A stretch of DNA of 6,077 nt from an uncultured Eubacteriaceae bacterium (GTDB lineage Bacteria; Bacillota; Clostridia; Lachnospirales; CAG-274), in assembly GCA_947565475.1 (NCBI GenBank), contig CANOGI010000142.1, positions 1 through 6,077 of the forward strand. Direction: 5' to 3'. Of the stretch, positions 1 through 6,057 are shown piece by piece (positions within the stretch are counted from its first letter, which is position 1; the number at the start of each line of letters is the position of its first letter). Under the pieces are notes generated by a model. That model was given only the letters and a program-made list of their open reading frames with translations. It made no database searches and was not told the DNA's origin. The translations under genes and the position numbers were made by a program.

Positions 1-182
1 GAATTGTACTGAGTAATTACGGCGACCTTTTTTATATTGGAATTAGCCATATTGCTCAAAGAAAAGTCAATAGCTCTATAAGAACCCCCCACGGGCATCG
101 CTGAAACCGCTCTGACATTGCAGAGGTCTTTTAATCTCTCGTCGCTTTGTCCGCCTGCTAAAATAATACCAAGTGCTTTCAT
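1..182 (-). CDS. glgD: GlgD, glycogen biosynthesis protein (ADP-glucose pyrophosphorylase-like), N-terminal fragment
   Basis: Only the first 60 codons plus two bases are inside the window; the gene runs off the left edge. The peptide begins [11 protein letters not shown] and continues with a stretch ending [13 protein letters not shown], then [10 protein letters not shown], which is the characteristic GlgD N-terminus. In the family, GlgD is a catalytically weak or inactive paralogue of GlgC that joins it in a hetero-oligomeric ADP-glucose pyrophosphorylase for glycogen synthesis in the cytoplasm. Consistent with this, the nucleotide-binding loop is degraded: GlgC has GGQGSRL, but here it reads GGQSDERL. 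The ATG overlaps the glgC stop (ATGA, 4-bp overlap), so translation is probably coupled. A G-run (191-196) lies 8 bases upstream of the start as a weak ribosome binding site. Identity is confident; completeness cannot be judged. Confidence 0.93.
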   Translation of the reverse strand, partial: MKALGIILAGGQSDERLKDLCNVRAVSAMPVGGSYRAIDFSLSNMANSNIKKVAVITQYN

Positions 183-1459
183 ATGTCAATCCCCCCAATA
201 TCAATAGTCTGTCCGCTTTCCAGCTTGCCGTTTTTGTACATATCAGCCGTTGACTTTCCAAAAACAACACAGTTCTTTCCAATCTCAACATTATCGGGAA
301 TTTCCGAATCGCTGCCGATAACGGTAATACCGGTATTGTAAATCTTAGGTTTAGCCTCGTTGGGAACATTCTCCCCTGTTCCCATTTTAACGTTTTCTCC
401 TATAATTGTGTGTTCGTCAATAATGCATCTGTCAATGACGGCGCCTTTTTTAACAACGCAGTCCGCCATAATAATAGAACCTTTCACAACAGCGCCTTCC
501 TCAATAACGACGCCCGTGCTTATAACGGAATTCTCGACCGTTCCGTAAATCTCGCAGCCCTCTGATATAAGGCTTCTTATAACACTCGCGTCAGCGGAGG
601 TGTAGAGAGGAGGCTGATGCTCGCTGTTTGTGTATATTTTCCAAAAGTCCTCGTAAAGGTTAAACTCGGGGAGAGCTTTTATAAGCTCCATATTAGCGGC
701 CCAGTAAGACTCAATGGTTCCTACGTCTTTCCAGTAATCTTTAAAACGGTAAGCGTAAAGAGATTTTCCCCTGCCTAACATAGCGGGAATAATGTGCTTT
801 CCGAAATCACTGTCGCGGTGAACTCCGCTGTCCTCAATAAGAGCTTTTCTCAGTTCGTCCCAGGTAAATATGTAAATACCCATTGACGCGAGATTGCTCT
901 TAGGATGCTCCGGTTTTTCCTCAAACTCGTAAATTTTATCGTTCTCATCGGCGTTCATAATTCCGAAACGGCTCGCTTCCTCAAGAGAAACCTCCAAAAC
1001 GGCGATAGTAACATCACACTTGTTTTTCTTATGAAAGTCAAGCATTTTGGAATAGTCCATTTTATAAATGTGGTCGCCTGATAAAATAATTACATATTCC
1101 GGGTCATTCGCGTCGATATAACCAATATTCTGGTAAATGGCGTTCGCCGTTCCTGAATACCAGTCCCCCTGCTCGCCGCCTTTAACGTGGGGCGCTAAAA
1201 TGGTAACTCCCCCGTTTTTTCTGTCCAAATCCCAAGGAATACCGATTCCTATGTGCTGATTTAAGCTTAAAGGCTGATACTGAGTGAGAACTCCCACAGT
1301 ATCCACGCCTGAGTTTACGCAGTTACTCATAGGAAAATCAATTATTTTATATTTTCCCCCAAAAGTAACCGCGGGCTTCGCGTTTTTGGTTGTCAAAACG
1401 CCTAATCTGCTTCCCTGTCCGCCGGCAAGAAGCATAGCCAGCATTTCTTTTTTTCGCAT
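179..1459 (-). CDS. glgC: GlgC, glucose-1-phosphate adenylyltransferase (ADP-glucose pyrophosphorylase)
   Basis: The 426-residue product makes ADP-glucose and pyrophosphate from ATP and glucose-1-phosphate, the committed step of bacterial glycogen synthesis. Visible motifs are the nucleotide-binding loop [10 protein letters not shown] (residues 10-19), [12 protein letters not shown] (100-111), [10 protein letters not shown] with the metal-binding Asp (127-136), FEEKP (179-183), the sugar-phosphate region SMGIYIF (192-198) and [13 protein letters not shown] (241-253). The C-terminal part from about residue 285 has the hexapeptide-like repeats of a left-handed beta helix. Length is normal for the family. 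I chose the ATG at 1459 because GGGAGG (1467-1472) lies 7 bases upstream. A TTG at 1477 would add six residues, but the Shine-Dalgarno would then sit inside the coding sequence. glgD follows with a 4-bp overlap, so the two form an operon read from the promoter at 1506-1534. No defect is seen. Confidence 0.97.
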   Translation of the reverse strand: MRKKEMLAMLLAGGQGSRLGVLTTKNAKPAVTFGGKYKIIDFPMSNCVNSGVDTVGVLTQYQPLSLNQHIGIGIPWDLDRKNGGVTILAPHVKGGEQGDWYSGTANAIYQNIGYIDANDPEYVIILSGDHIYKMDYSKMLDFHKKNKCDVTIAVLEVSLEEASRFGIMNADENDKIYEFEEKPEHPKSNLASMGIYIFTWDELRKALIEDSGVHRDSDFGKHIIPAMLGRGKSLYAYRFKDYWKDVGTIESYWAANMELIKALPEFNLYEDFWKIYTNSEHQPPLYTSADASVIRSLISEGCEIYGTVENSVISTGVVIEEGAVVKGSIIMADCVVKKGAVIDRCIIDEHTIIGENVKMGTGENVPNEAKPKIYNTGITVIGSDSEIPDNVEIGKNCVVFGKSTADMYKNGKLESGQTIDIGGIDI

Positions 1460-1505
1460 AAAATAACCTCCCGTCAAAAAAATATTTGCTTAGATTCCCA
1501 CGCTT

Positions 1506-1534
1506 ATAATAATTCCTTAAATATAGCCTGTCAA
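1506..1534 (-). promoter_or_regulatory. Sigma-A promoter of glgCD
   Basis: On the minus strand TTGACA (1529-1534, a perfect -35) is followed after exactly 17 bases by TATTAT (1506-1511, 5 of 6 to the -10 consensus). Transcription would start near 1499, giving a leader of about 40 bases that contains the GGGAGG ribosome binding site at 1467-1472. Position, spacing and orientation all fit glgC. No operator or riboswitch is apparent between it and the gene. Confidence 0.7.
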
Positions 1535-1913
1535 TAAATAAAACAACGGCCCGCGTCAATTTATTCTCAACAGCTTTTAAATTATATTCCAAAATACAAG
1601 CTTTTATTAATATATCGAAATATAAAAATATATTTTCGTTTTTATTATATCCGGGTTTAATTCTCAGCATTCAAAGACATAACCCCGCTCCAAAGTTTGA
1701 CAAAAAATTATTTATCCTAAACATAAGGCTGCTATAAGCTTAAAATATTTTTATCTCTATTAATTAAGGGCCTTAAACACATAAGAATTTATAATAAAAA
1801 TTAATCGGGAATTTAAAAACAAGCGCGGCGAAATTATACACATTAAAGAAATATTTTCCGTTAAAAATATAAAAAACATCTCTTTAAAATGTTAATTATA
1901 CAGCATATTATAA

Positions 1914-1954
1914 TCGTAAAGCCCCGTTCACATTTAATAATGTATACTTTACGA
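1914..1954. repeat. Inverted repeat with internal hairpin in the divergent spacer
   Basis: TCGTAAAG (1914-1921) is the exact reverse complement of CTTTACGA (1947-1954). Inside it ACATT (1930-1934) pairs with AATGT (1939-1943) around a four-base loop. On the minus strand an extended -10, TGTTATAAT (1960-1968), sits just upstream, so the structure would lie at the 5' end of a leftward transcript if that promoter works. It could equally be an operator. The surrounding DNA is very AT-rich, so chance is possible, but the 8-bp arms include G and C positions. Confidence 0.4.
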
Positions 1955-2071
1955 GTTTTATTATAACATATTTTATTGAAAACGTACAATACTTTTTATA
2001 ATTTTTTTATTAAAAATATTAAAATTTTTAAAAAATCGGTAAAAATTTTTGAAAATTTCGGAATTTAAGGG

Positions 2072-2099
2072 TTTAAAAAAAATAATAATATAGTATACT
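2072..2099 (+). promoter_or_regulatory. Candidate promoter for the small ORF and murC leader
   Basis: TATACT (2094-2099) matches the -10 consensus at 5 of 6 positions. The best -35 at suitable spacing is TTTAAA (2072-2077, 16 bases away), which is weak. A start near 2106 would give a leader of about 265 bases in front of murC, containing the small ORF and the structured element. The local sequence is nearly all A/T, so false hits are expected. Confidence 0.3.
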
Positions 2100-2148
2100 T
2101 AATCTATGGAAAACAAATTAAGACTTATAGTAATTGAAAGGAGGCGGT

Positions 2149-2301
2149 ATGAGAATTATTTTTCACAAAACTCCTAATCTTAAAAACAGTCAAGACTACT
2201 CGAATTTTTGTATAACAAAAATTCTTATAACCGACGGCGAAAGTATTCGCCTTTGTATTCAAAGTGAGGCTGGCTCGCGCTCCCCCAGAATACAAGAGTA
2301 A
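2149..2301 (+). CDS. Small 50-residue ORF with strong RBS; unrecognised, tail resembles TnpB C-terminus
   Basis: This is an ATG-started frame of 50 codons ending in TAA. An excellent ribosome binding site, AAAGGAGG (2137-2144), lies 4 bases before the start. The product begins MRIIFHKTPNLKN, is mildly basic, and has no signal peptide, membrane segment or known domain that I recognise. The tail DGESIRLCIQSEAGSR recalls, from memory, the loose C-terminal tail of IS200/IS605-type TnpB proteins (CGE-x-[IV]-R ... EAGS). That comparison is weak and unverified. Codons 18-25 coincide with a perfect DNA hairpin (2202-2224), and the second half overlaps the folded element at 2228-2342. The coding sequence may therefore be shaped by RNA structure. 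It could be a real leader peptide for murC, a remnant of a larger gene, or fortuitous. Confidence 0.4.
   Translation: MRIIFHKTPNLKNSQDYSNFCITKILITDGESIRLCIQSEAGSRSPRIQE
2202..2224. repeat. Perfect 10-bp stem, 3-base loop hairpin
   Basis: GAATTTTTGT (2202-2211) and ACAAAAATTC (2215-2224) are exact reverse complements separated by ATA. There is no T-run after it to make a terminator. It lies inside the small ORF and directly before the larger fold. Sub-terminal hairpins of this size are a feature of IS200/IS605-type element ends, but alone this does not establish that origin. Confidence 0.6.
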
Positions 2302-2342
2302 ATACCCCCGCTTAAAAAGCGGCGGACTTCCCCTGTCGGTTA
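2228..2342 (+). ncRNA. Structured RNA element upstream of murC (leader RNA or omega-RNA-like relic)
   Basis: A four-helix junction can be drawn directly from the sequence. P1 is TAACCGAC (2228-2235) with GTCGGTTA (2335-2342), 8 perfect pairs. P2 is GGCGAA (2236-2241) with TTCGCC (2246-2251), loop AGTA, abutting P1. P3 is TTGTATTC (2253-2260) with GAATACAA (2288-2295), 8 pairs, enclosing GTGAG (2264-2268) with CTCGC (2274-2278). P4 is CCGCTT (2308-2313) with AAGCGG (2317-2322), loop AAA. The element is markedly richer in G and C than its flanks and ends 28 bases before the murC ATG. I do not recognise it as a named riboswitch. It could be a cis-acting leader of murC, or the omega-RNA and right end of a decayed tnpB element, given the TnpB-like tail read through it. 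There is no U-run terminator. Confidence 0.55.
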
Positions 2343-2370
2343 AAATATTTTCAAGAATAGAGGTAAAAAT

Positions 2371-3762
2371 ATGAATTTAACCGATTACAAAAAAATACAC
2401 TTCGCCGGAATAGGCGGAATAAGTATGTCGGGGCTCGCCGAGATATTATACGACAGAAATTATACAATAACCGGTTCCGACAATACCGAGTCGGAAATAA
2501 CAAAACACCTTGAGAGCGTCGGCATAAAAGTCTTTATCGGCCAAAAAAGCGAGAACATTTCCCCCGACACTGACCTTTTCGTGTATACGGCGGCGTTAAA
2601 ACCCGATAACCCCGAAATAATAAGAGCGAAAGAACTGGGGATAAAAATAATCGACAGAGCGGAGCTTTTGGGTACTATGATGAAAAATTATACATACCCT
2701 ATCTCAGTTTCCGGAACTCACGGAAAAACCACGACGACATCAATGCTTACAGAAATTCTTTTAAGAGGAGAGAACCCGACGGTTACCGTAGGAGGTATAC
2801 TTCCATCAATAGGCGGCAACTTCAGGATAGGAGGGGACAAGTATTTCGTGGCTGAAAGCTGTGAGTATTGCGACAGCTTTTTAAAGTTTCATCCATTAAG
2901 CGCCATAATTTTAAACGTGGAGTACGACCACGCGGATTATTTTAAATCCCTCGACGCCCTCTACGCCTCTTTTAACGCTTTCGCCAAAAGAATTCCCGAA
3001 ACGGGATTTTTGATAATAAATTCCGAAATCCCGGAAATAGAAAAAATTTTAAACGGTGTTTCCTGTGAGGTTATAACTTACGGAACTAATAATAAAAACG
3101 GATGGAACATAGAAAACGTTTCATTTGATGATAAAGGAAACGGAAGATACTCGGCGTTTTTTAAAAATGATAAAATGTTTGATATTGAGCTGTCCGTTCC
3201 CGGGACACATAATATTTTAAACTCCCTCGCGGCGGCGGCGCTTTGCTTTCGTCATAAAATCCCCAAAGAGGATATAATTAAGGGATTAAAAAATTTCAAG
3301 GGAACAAACAGACGCTTCGAGCTTAAAGGAACCGCCGACGGAATTACCGTAATCGACGATTACGCCCATCACCCCACCGAGATACGCTCAGCGCTAAAAG
3401 CGGCTAAAGGCTTCAAGCATAATAAACTCTGGTGCGTTTTTCAGCCCCATACGTTCAGCCGTACAAAAGCTTTCCTGAAAGAATTTTCGGAATCTTTCGA
3501 CGACGCCGACAAAATACTCATTCTCGATATATACCCCGCCAGAGAAACATCGGACGGCACAATACACTCAAAAAACCTGGTTTCTTTAATAAAAGAGCGT
3601 GGAAAAGATGTTCTTTATGTTGAGAGCTTTGAGAAAGCCGTTGAATATTCACGTTCACATTGTACCAACGGTGATATGTTGATAACTATGGGGGCGGGAA
3701 ATGTGTATCTTGTGGGAGAACAAATGTTATCCACATTATCCACAGAGTTACACACAAGATAA
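2371..3762 (+). CDS. murC: MurC, UDP-N-acetylmuramate--L-alanine ligase
   Basis: The 463-residue enzyme adds L-alanine to UDP-N-acetylmuramic acid using ATP, the first amino-acid step of the peptidoglycan stem peptide, in the cytoplasm. The domains are in the usual order. An N-terminal Rossmann-like domain has HFAGIGGISMSGLAE (residues 10-24). The central ATPase domain has the P-loop SGTHGKTTTTS (114-124), the AESCEYCDSF segment (161-170) in place of the more common EADE(S/Y) form, and NVEYDHADYF (182-191). The C-terminal domain has GTNRRFELKG (311-320), DDYAHHPTE (329-337), FQPHTFSRTK (357-366) and GAGNVY (441-446). The length is close to the family norm. The start is supported by AGAGG (2359-2363), 7 bases upstream. 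The last ten or so residues, LSTLSTELHTR, are encoded by a DnaA-box repeat and look like an acquired tail. It is preceded by a structured leader and has no obvious terminator. Confidence 0.97.
   Translation: MNLTDYKKIHFAGIGGISMSGLAEILYDRNYTITGSDNTESEITKHLESVGIKVFIGQKSENISPDTDLFVYTAALKPDNPEIIRAKELGIKIIDRAELLGTMMKNYTYPISVSGTHGKTTTTSMLTEILLRGENPTVTVGGILPSIGGNFRIGGDKYFVAESCEYCDSFLKFHPLSAIILNVEYDHADYFKSLDALYASFNAFAKRIPETGFLIINSEIPEIEKILNGVSCEVITYGTNNKNGWNIENVSFDDKGNGRYSAFFKNDKMFDIELSVPGTHNILNSLAAAALCFRHKIPKEDIIKGLKNFKGTNRRFELKGTADGITVIDDYAHHPTEIRSALKAAKGFKHNKLWCVFQPHTFSRTKAFLKEFSESFDDADKILILDIYPARETSDGTIHSKNLVSLIKERGKDVLYVESFEKAVEYSRSHCTNGDMLITMGAGNVYLVGEQMLSTLSTELHTR
3726..3757 (+). repeat. 32-bp direct repeat, copy 1, with tandem DnaA boxes (inside murC 3' end)
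   Basis: This copy holds two consensus DnaA boxes TTATCCACA head to tail with no spacing (3727-3735 and 3736-3744), then GAG and a degenerate box TTACACACA (3748-3756). It is identical over 32 bases to the copy at 3906-3937; the flanking bases differ at both ends. It is read in frame as the murC C-terminus and ends three bases before the stop codon. Confidence 0.9.
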
Positions 3763-3936
3763 AATTTCACTTTATTCTCAATTATGCACAAAAAACCCAC
3801 TTAACACTACAAATAAACCCACAACGGCTCAAAATATTCTGTTTATTGGTAAATAATCACTTTTTTTACCGCCGTTTTACACAGCGTGAAATTAAATTTT
3901 TTAAAGTTATCCACATTATCCACAGAGTTACACACA
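3727..3936 (+). promoter_or_regulatory. DnaA-box cluster (possible DnaA-titration/control site or origin element)
   Basis: Six sites match the relaxed DnaA consensus TTWTNCACA, all on the plus strand: TTATCCACA at 3727, 3736, 3907 and 3916, TTATGCACA at 3782 and TTTTACACA at 3875. Two more degenerate TTACACACA sites lie at 3748 and 3928. Such density and uniform orientation is far beyond chance and matches DnaA-binding clusters known from Bacillus subtilis and from origins. No dnaA, dnaN, rpmH or clear DnaA-trio (GAT-type triplet) run is visible, so I do not call it oriC. The second cluster lies about 80 bases before pepF, so DnaA could also affect its transcription. The AT-rich stretch at 3888-3905 between sites could melt easily. 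Confidence 0.75.
3876..3905 (+). promoter_or_regulatory. Weak candidate promoter for pepF
   Basis: TTTACA (3876-3881, 5 of 6 to the -35 consensus) is followed 18 bases later by TTTAAA (3900-3905, 4 of 6 to the -10). The second DnaA-box repeat begins at the next base, so bound DnaA would cover the transcription start. Spacing is slightly long and the -10 is poor, so this is a suggestion only. Confidence 0.22.
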
Positions 3937-3937
3937 A
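3906..3937 (+). repeat. 32-bp direct repeat, copy 2, with tandem DnaA boxes (upstream of pepF)
   Basis: This is an exact copy of 3726-3757, starting 180 bases further on. It carries TTATCCACA at 3907-3915 and 3916-3924 and TTACACACA at 3928-3936. It is non-coding here, in the spacer between murC and pepF, which shows that the sequence is not conserved because of the MurC protein. Confidence 0.9.
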
Positions 3938-4014
3938 CATGAACGTTGTTTCGTTAAAAATAACGTCGCCGTATGTCGTTTCTTTCAGAAAAATTAAAAA
4001 AGGAGAAATAAATT

Positions 4015-5814
4015 ATGACAAAAGATATAAAAAAACGTTCGGAAGTATCAGAGGAATTTAAATGGAAAATAAGCGATTTATGCGAAAGTGACGAAAAATG
4101 GGAATCCCTTTTTTCGGAAGCTATGAACGAGATTAAAAAAATAGGGGAGTATAAAGGAAAAATACAGGACAAAAACAATTATAAAAATTTCGGAAAAACA
4201 CTTTTAAACTGTCTTAAAGCAAAGGATAAAGCGGGAATTATTACGGAAACCGTTTATGTATACGCCAATCTCAGAGCGAATGAGGACAGCGGAAACTCAA
4301 AATATCAGGCAATGAGCGGAAGAGCGGACACGTTAATCACCGCTTTCTCCTCAGAGAGCGCCTTTATAGAACCAGAACTTTTAGAGGTTCCCGAAAATGA
4401 GATAAAAAAAGCGTTGTCAGAAAATAGCGAGCTTAAAATATATGAACATTATTTAATGGATATACTTCGCTCAAAAGAACATATTCTTCCGGCGGAGCAA
4501 GAAGACATTCTCGCGAGGGTCTATGAGATAGCTCAGGCTCCTGATAATATTTTCGGAATGTTAAATAACGCCGACTTAAAATTTGACGATATAAAAGACG
4601 AAAAAGGAAATCTTGTTCCTATGACTCACGGAAAATATATATCATATCTTGAGTCCCCGAACAGGGAAATAAGAAAACAGGCTTTTGAGTCCTGTTATAA
4701 AGCGTATTTAAAACAAAAAAACACATTAGCGGCGATTTACGTGTCGTCAGTAAAAAAAGACGTGTTTTTCGCTAATGTGAGAAAATACCCTTCTTCTCTC
4801 GAGGCTTCTCTTTTCTCCACAAACATACCCGTAAGCGTGTATCATAATCTCATAGCAGAGGTAAACAAGCACCTGCCTCTTATGCATAGATATATTAACA
4901 TAAGAAAGAAAAAATTAAAATTGGACGAACTTCATATGTATGATATATATGCCCCCATAGTAAAAGACGCCAATACAAAAATGGATTACGACAAAGCTAA
5001 GGAAATCGTGATAAAAGCTCTCCAGCCTATGGGTGATGAATATGTCTCACAGCTTAAAAAAGGACTTTCCGAGGGCTGGATTGACATATACGAGAACGAG
5101 GGAAAAAGAAGCGGGGCTTACGCGTGGGGAGCTTATGGAAATCACCCTTACGTATCGTTAAATTATGACGGGACAATAAATAGTATGTTCACTCTCGCCC
5201 ATGAGATGGGACACGCTATGCACAGTCACTATACATGGTCAAATCAGCCCTATGTCTACGGGGATTACACCATATTCGTGGCAGAAGTCGCCTCTACGGT
5301 AAACGAGGCCCTGCTTATGGAATATCTCTTAAAAACAACCGATGACGAGAACGGCAAAAACTATTTGATAAATTACTTTTTAGAACAGTTCAGGGGAACG
5401 CTCTTCAGACAGACAATGTTCGCCGAGTTTGAGCTTATAACCCACGAGCTTACGGAAAAAGGAGAAACTCTCACATATGATAGACTGTGTGAGATTTACC
5501 GAGACTTAAATATAAAATATTTCGGGGAAAATATAGTAATCGACCATGAAATCGACAGGGAATGGGCGAGAATACCTCACTTCTATAACGCCTTTTACGT
5601 ATATCAGTACGCTACGGGTTACTCCGCCGCTATAGCCCTGTCCCAAAAAATTTTAAAAGAAAACGGCGCGCGTGATTATATCGAGTTTTTAAAGGGCGGC
5701 TCATCAAAATATTCTATTGATTTGTTAAAAACAGCGGGGGTTGATATGTCCGACTCAAAACCTATAGAAGAAGCCATGTCCGTGTTTAAAGACCTTCTTG
5801 ATAAAATAGAGTAA
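4015..5814 (+). CDS. pepF: PepF, oligoendopeptidase F (M3 family zinc metallopeptidase)
   Basis: The 599-residue protein is a cytoplasmic zinc peptidase that cleaves short oligopeptides, in keeping with the PepF branch of family M3. The zinc motif HEMGH (His396, Glu397, His400) is plain, and Glu424 in FVAEVASTVNEALL is the likely third ligand, about 24 residues downstream as in M3 enzymes. The conserved late block HFYNAFYVYQYATG (522-535) fits the PepF substrate-binding region. The N-terminal 200 or so residues are charged and helical, as in the PepF N-terminal domain. There is no signal peptide and the length is typical (about 600). The start is supported by AGGAG (4001-4005), 9 bases before the ATG. 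It is likely transcribed separately from murC or by read-through across the 252-base spacer, which contains the DnaA-box cluster. A link to cell-wall or replication functions is not implied by the protein. Confidence 0.95.
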   Translation: MTKDIKKRSEVSEEFKWKISDLCESDEKWESLFSEAMNEIKKIGEYKGKIQDKNNYKNFGKTLLNCLKAKDKAGIITETVYVYANLRANEDSGNSKYQAMSGRADTLITAFSSESAFIEPELLEVPENEIKKALSENSELKIYEHYLMDILRSKEHILPAEQEDILARVYEIAQAPDNIFGMLNNADLKFDDIKDEKGNLVPMTHGKYISYLESPNREIRKQAFESCYKAYLKQKNTLAAIYVSSVKKDVFFANVRKYPSSLEASLFSTNIPVSVYHNLIAEVNKHLPLMHRYINIRKKKLKLDELHMYDIYAPIVKDANTKMDYDKAKEIVIKALQPMGDEYVSQLKKGLSEGWIDIYENEGKRSGAYAWGAYGNHPYVSLNYDGTINSMFTLAHEMGHAMHSHYTWSNQPYVYGDYTIFVAEVASTVNEALLMEYLLKTTDDENGKNYLINYFLEQFRGTLFRQTMFAEFELITHELTEKGETLTYDRLCEIYRDLNIKYFGENIVIDHEIDREWARIPHFYNAFYVYQYATGYSAAIALSQKILKENGARDYIEFLKGGSSKYSIDLLKTAGVDMSDSKPIEEAMSVFKDLLDKIE

Positions 5815-5834
5815 TATATTACTGTCATTATTTC

Positions 5835-5999
5835 TTATAGTCAAACTACTTGAAAAATGAACAAGTTCGGAGGTTTAAAATTATTTTCGCCTCATTAGCG
5901 CCATCGGCATAGGCTCATAGCTATACTCTTTTTACGCTGTCTTACGAAAATAATTTTAATCTCCCAGCCTTTCTCTTATTTTCAATAGTTTGACTATTA
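5835..5999. repeat. Long nested imperfect palindrome downstream of pepF (MITE-like)
   Basis: Outer arms ATAGTCAAACTA (5837-5848) and TAGTTTGACTAT (5986-5997) pair perfectly over 12 bases and continue, after one bulged C, with TTGAAAA (5850-5856) and TTTTCAA (5979-5985). Inner arms TTAAAATTATTTTCG (5875-5889) and CGAAAATAATTTTAA (5945-5959) pair perfectly over 15 bases. Between the arm sets GGAG (5869-5872) can pair with CTCC (5961-5964). The central 55 bases are non-coding and more mixed in composition. This would form one long cruciform or RNA hairpin of about 165 bases. It starts about 20 bases after the pepF stop. It could be a non-autonomous mobile element, a dispersed intergenic repeat, or a processed RNA. 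It lacks the T-run of an intrinsic terminator. Copy number cannot be seen from one window. Confidence 0.6.
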
Positions 6000-6057
6000 T
6001 TAGGGAAGCACCGCACAAAGAAGAAATAAAAATAATTTTACGAAAAAATACGCTCCT

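Larger units (their letters stand above)
1478..2148. other. AT-rich divergent spacer between glgC and the murC leader, no gene seen
   Basis: This is about 670 bases with no convincing coding region on either strand; any open frames are short, with no ribosome binding site and AT-driven composition. The left end holds the glgCD promoter. The centre (1914-1954) has one notable inverted repeat next to a minus-strand extended -10 (TGTTATAAT, 1960-1968). Small palindromes also occur, for example TTAAGGGCCTTAA at 1764-1776 and TAAGCTTA at about 1735. The stretch from roughly 1980 to 2100 is almost pure A/T. The right end carries a possible rightward -10 at 2094-2099. The rest may be a decayed gene or simply regulatory spacer; the sequence does not decide. 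Confidence 0.6.

Noticed and set aside
161..170. MurC residues 161-170 (AESCEYCDSF) as a defective active site
   Set aside because: The positions are protein residues. The variation from EADE is, to my knowledge, common in clostridial MurC proteins, and all other catalytic motifs are intact.
1460..1477. TTG start for GlgC six codons upstream of the chosen ATG
   Set aside because: It would place the clear GGGAGG Shine-Dalgarno inside the gene; the ATG at 1459 has ideal spacing.
1616..1638. A/T hairpin CGAAATATA with TATATTTTCG
   Set aside because: It needs a bulge and is nearly all A/T in a stretch where such pairing is expected by chance.
1347..1670. 107-residue minus-strand open frame overlapping the glgC start
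   Set aside because: It overlaps the glgC N-terminus in another frame, has no ribosome binding site and no recognisable domain.
1697..1725. Perfect TTGACA on the plus strand in the divergent spacer
   Set aside because: No acceptable -10 lies 16-18 bases downstream, and the nearest plus-strand ORF begins more than 400 bases later.
2106..2177. 23-codon ATG frame (MENKLRLIVIE...) overlapping the small ORF start
   Set aside because: There is no ribosome binding site before it, and it is explained by the AT-rich leader and the RBS of the next ORF.
2228..2342. Cloverleaf-like fold as a tRNA
   Set aside because: There are four helices, but stem lengths, loops and invariant tRNA bases (for example a TTCRA loop or CCA region) do not fit.
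3726..3937. Two-copy 32-bp repeat as a CRISPR array
   Set aside because: There are only two units, a 148-base interval, and internal tandem DnaA boxes; no cas genes are present.
3846..4061. 71-residue plus-strand open frame before pepF
   Set aside because: It covers the DnaA boxes and the pepF start in another frame, has no Shine-Dalgarno, and its composition is that of AT-rich spacer.
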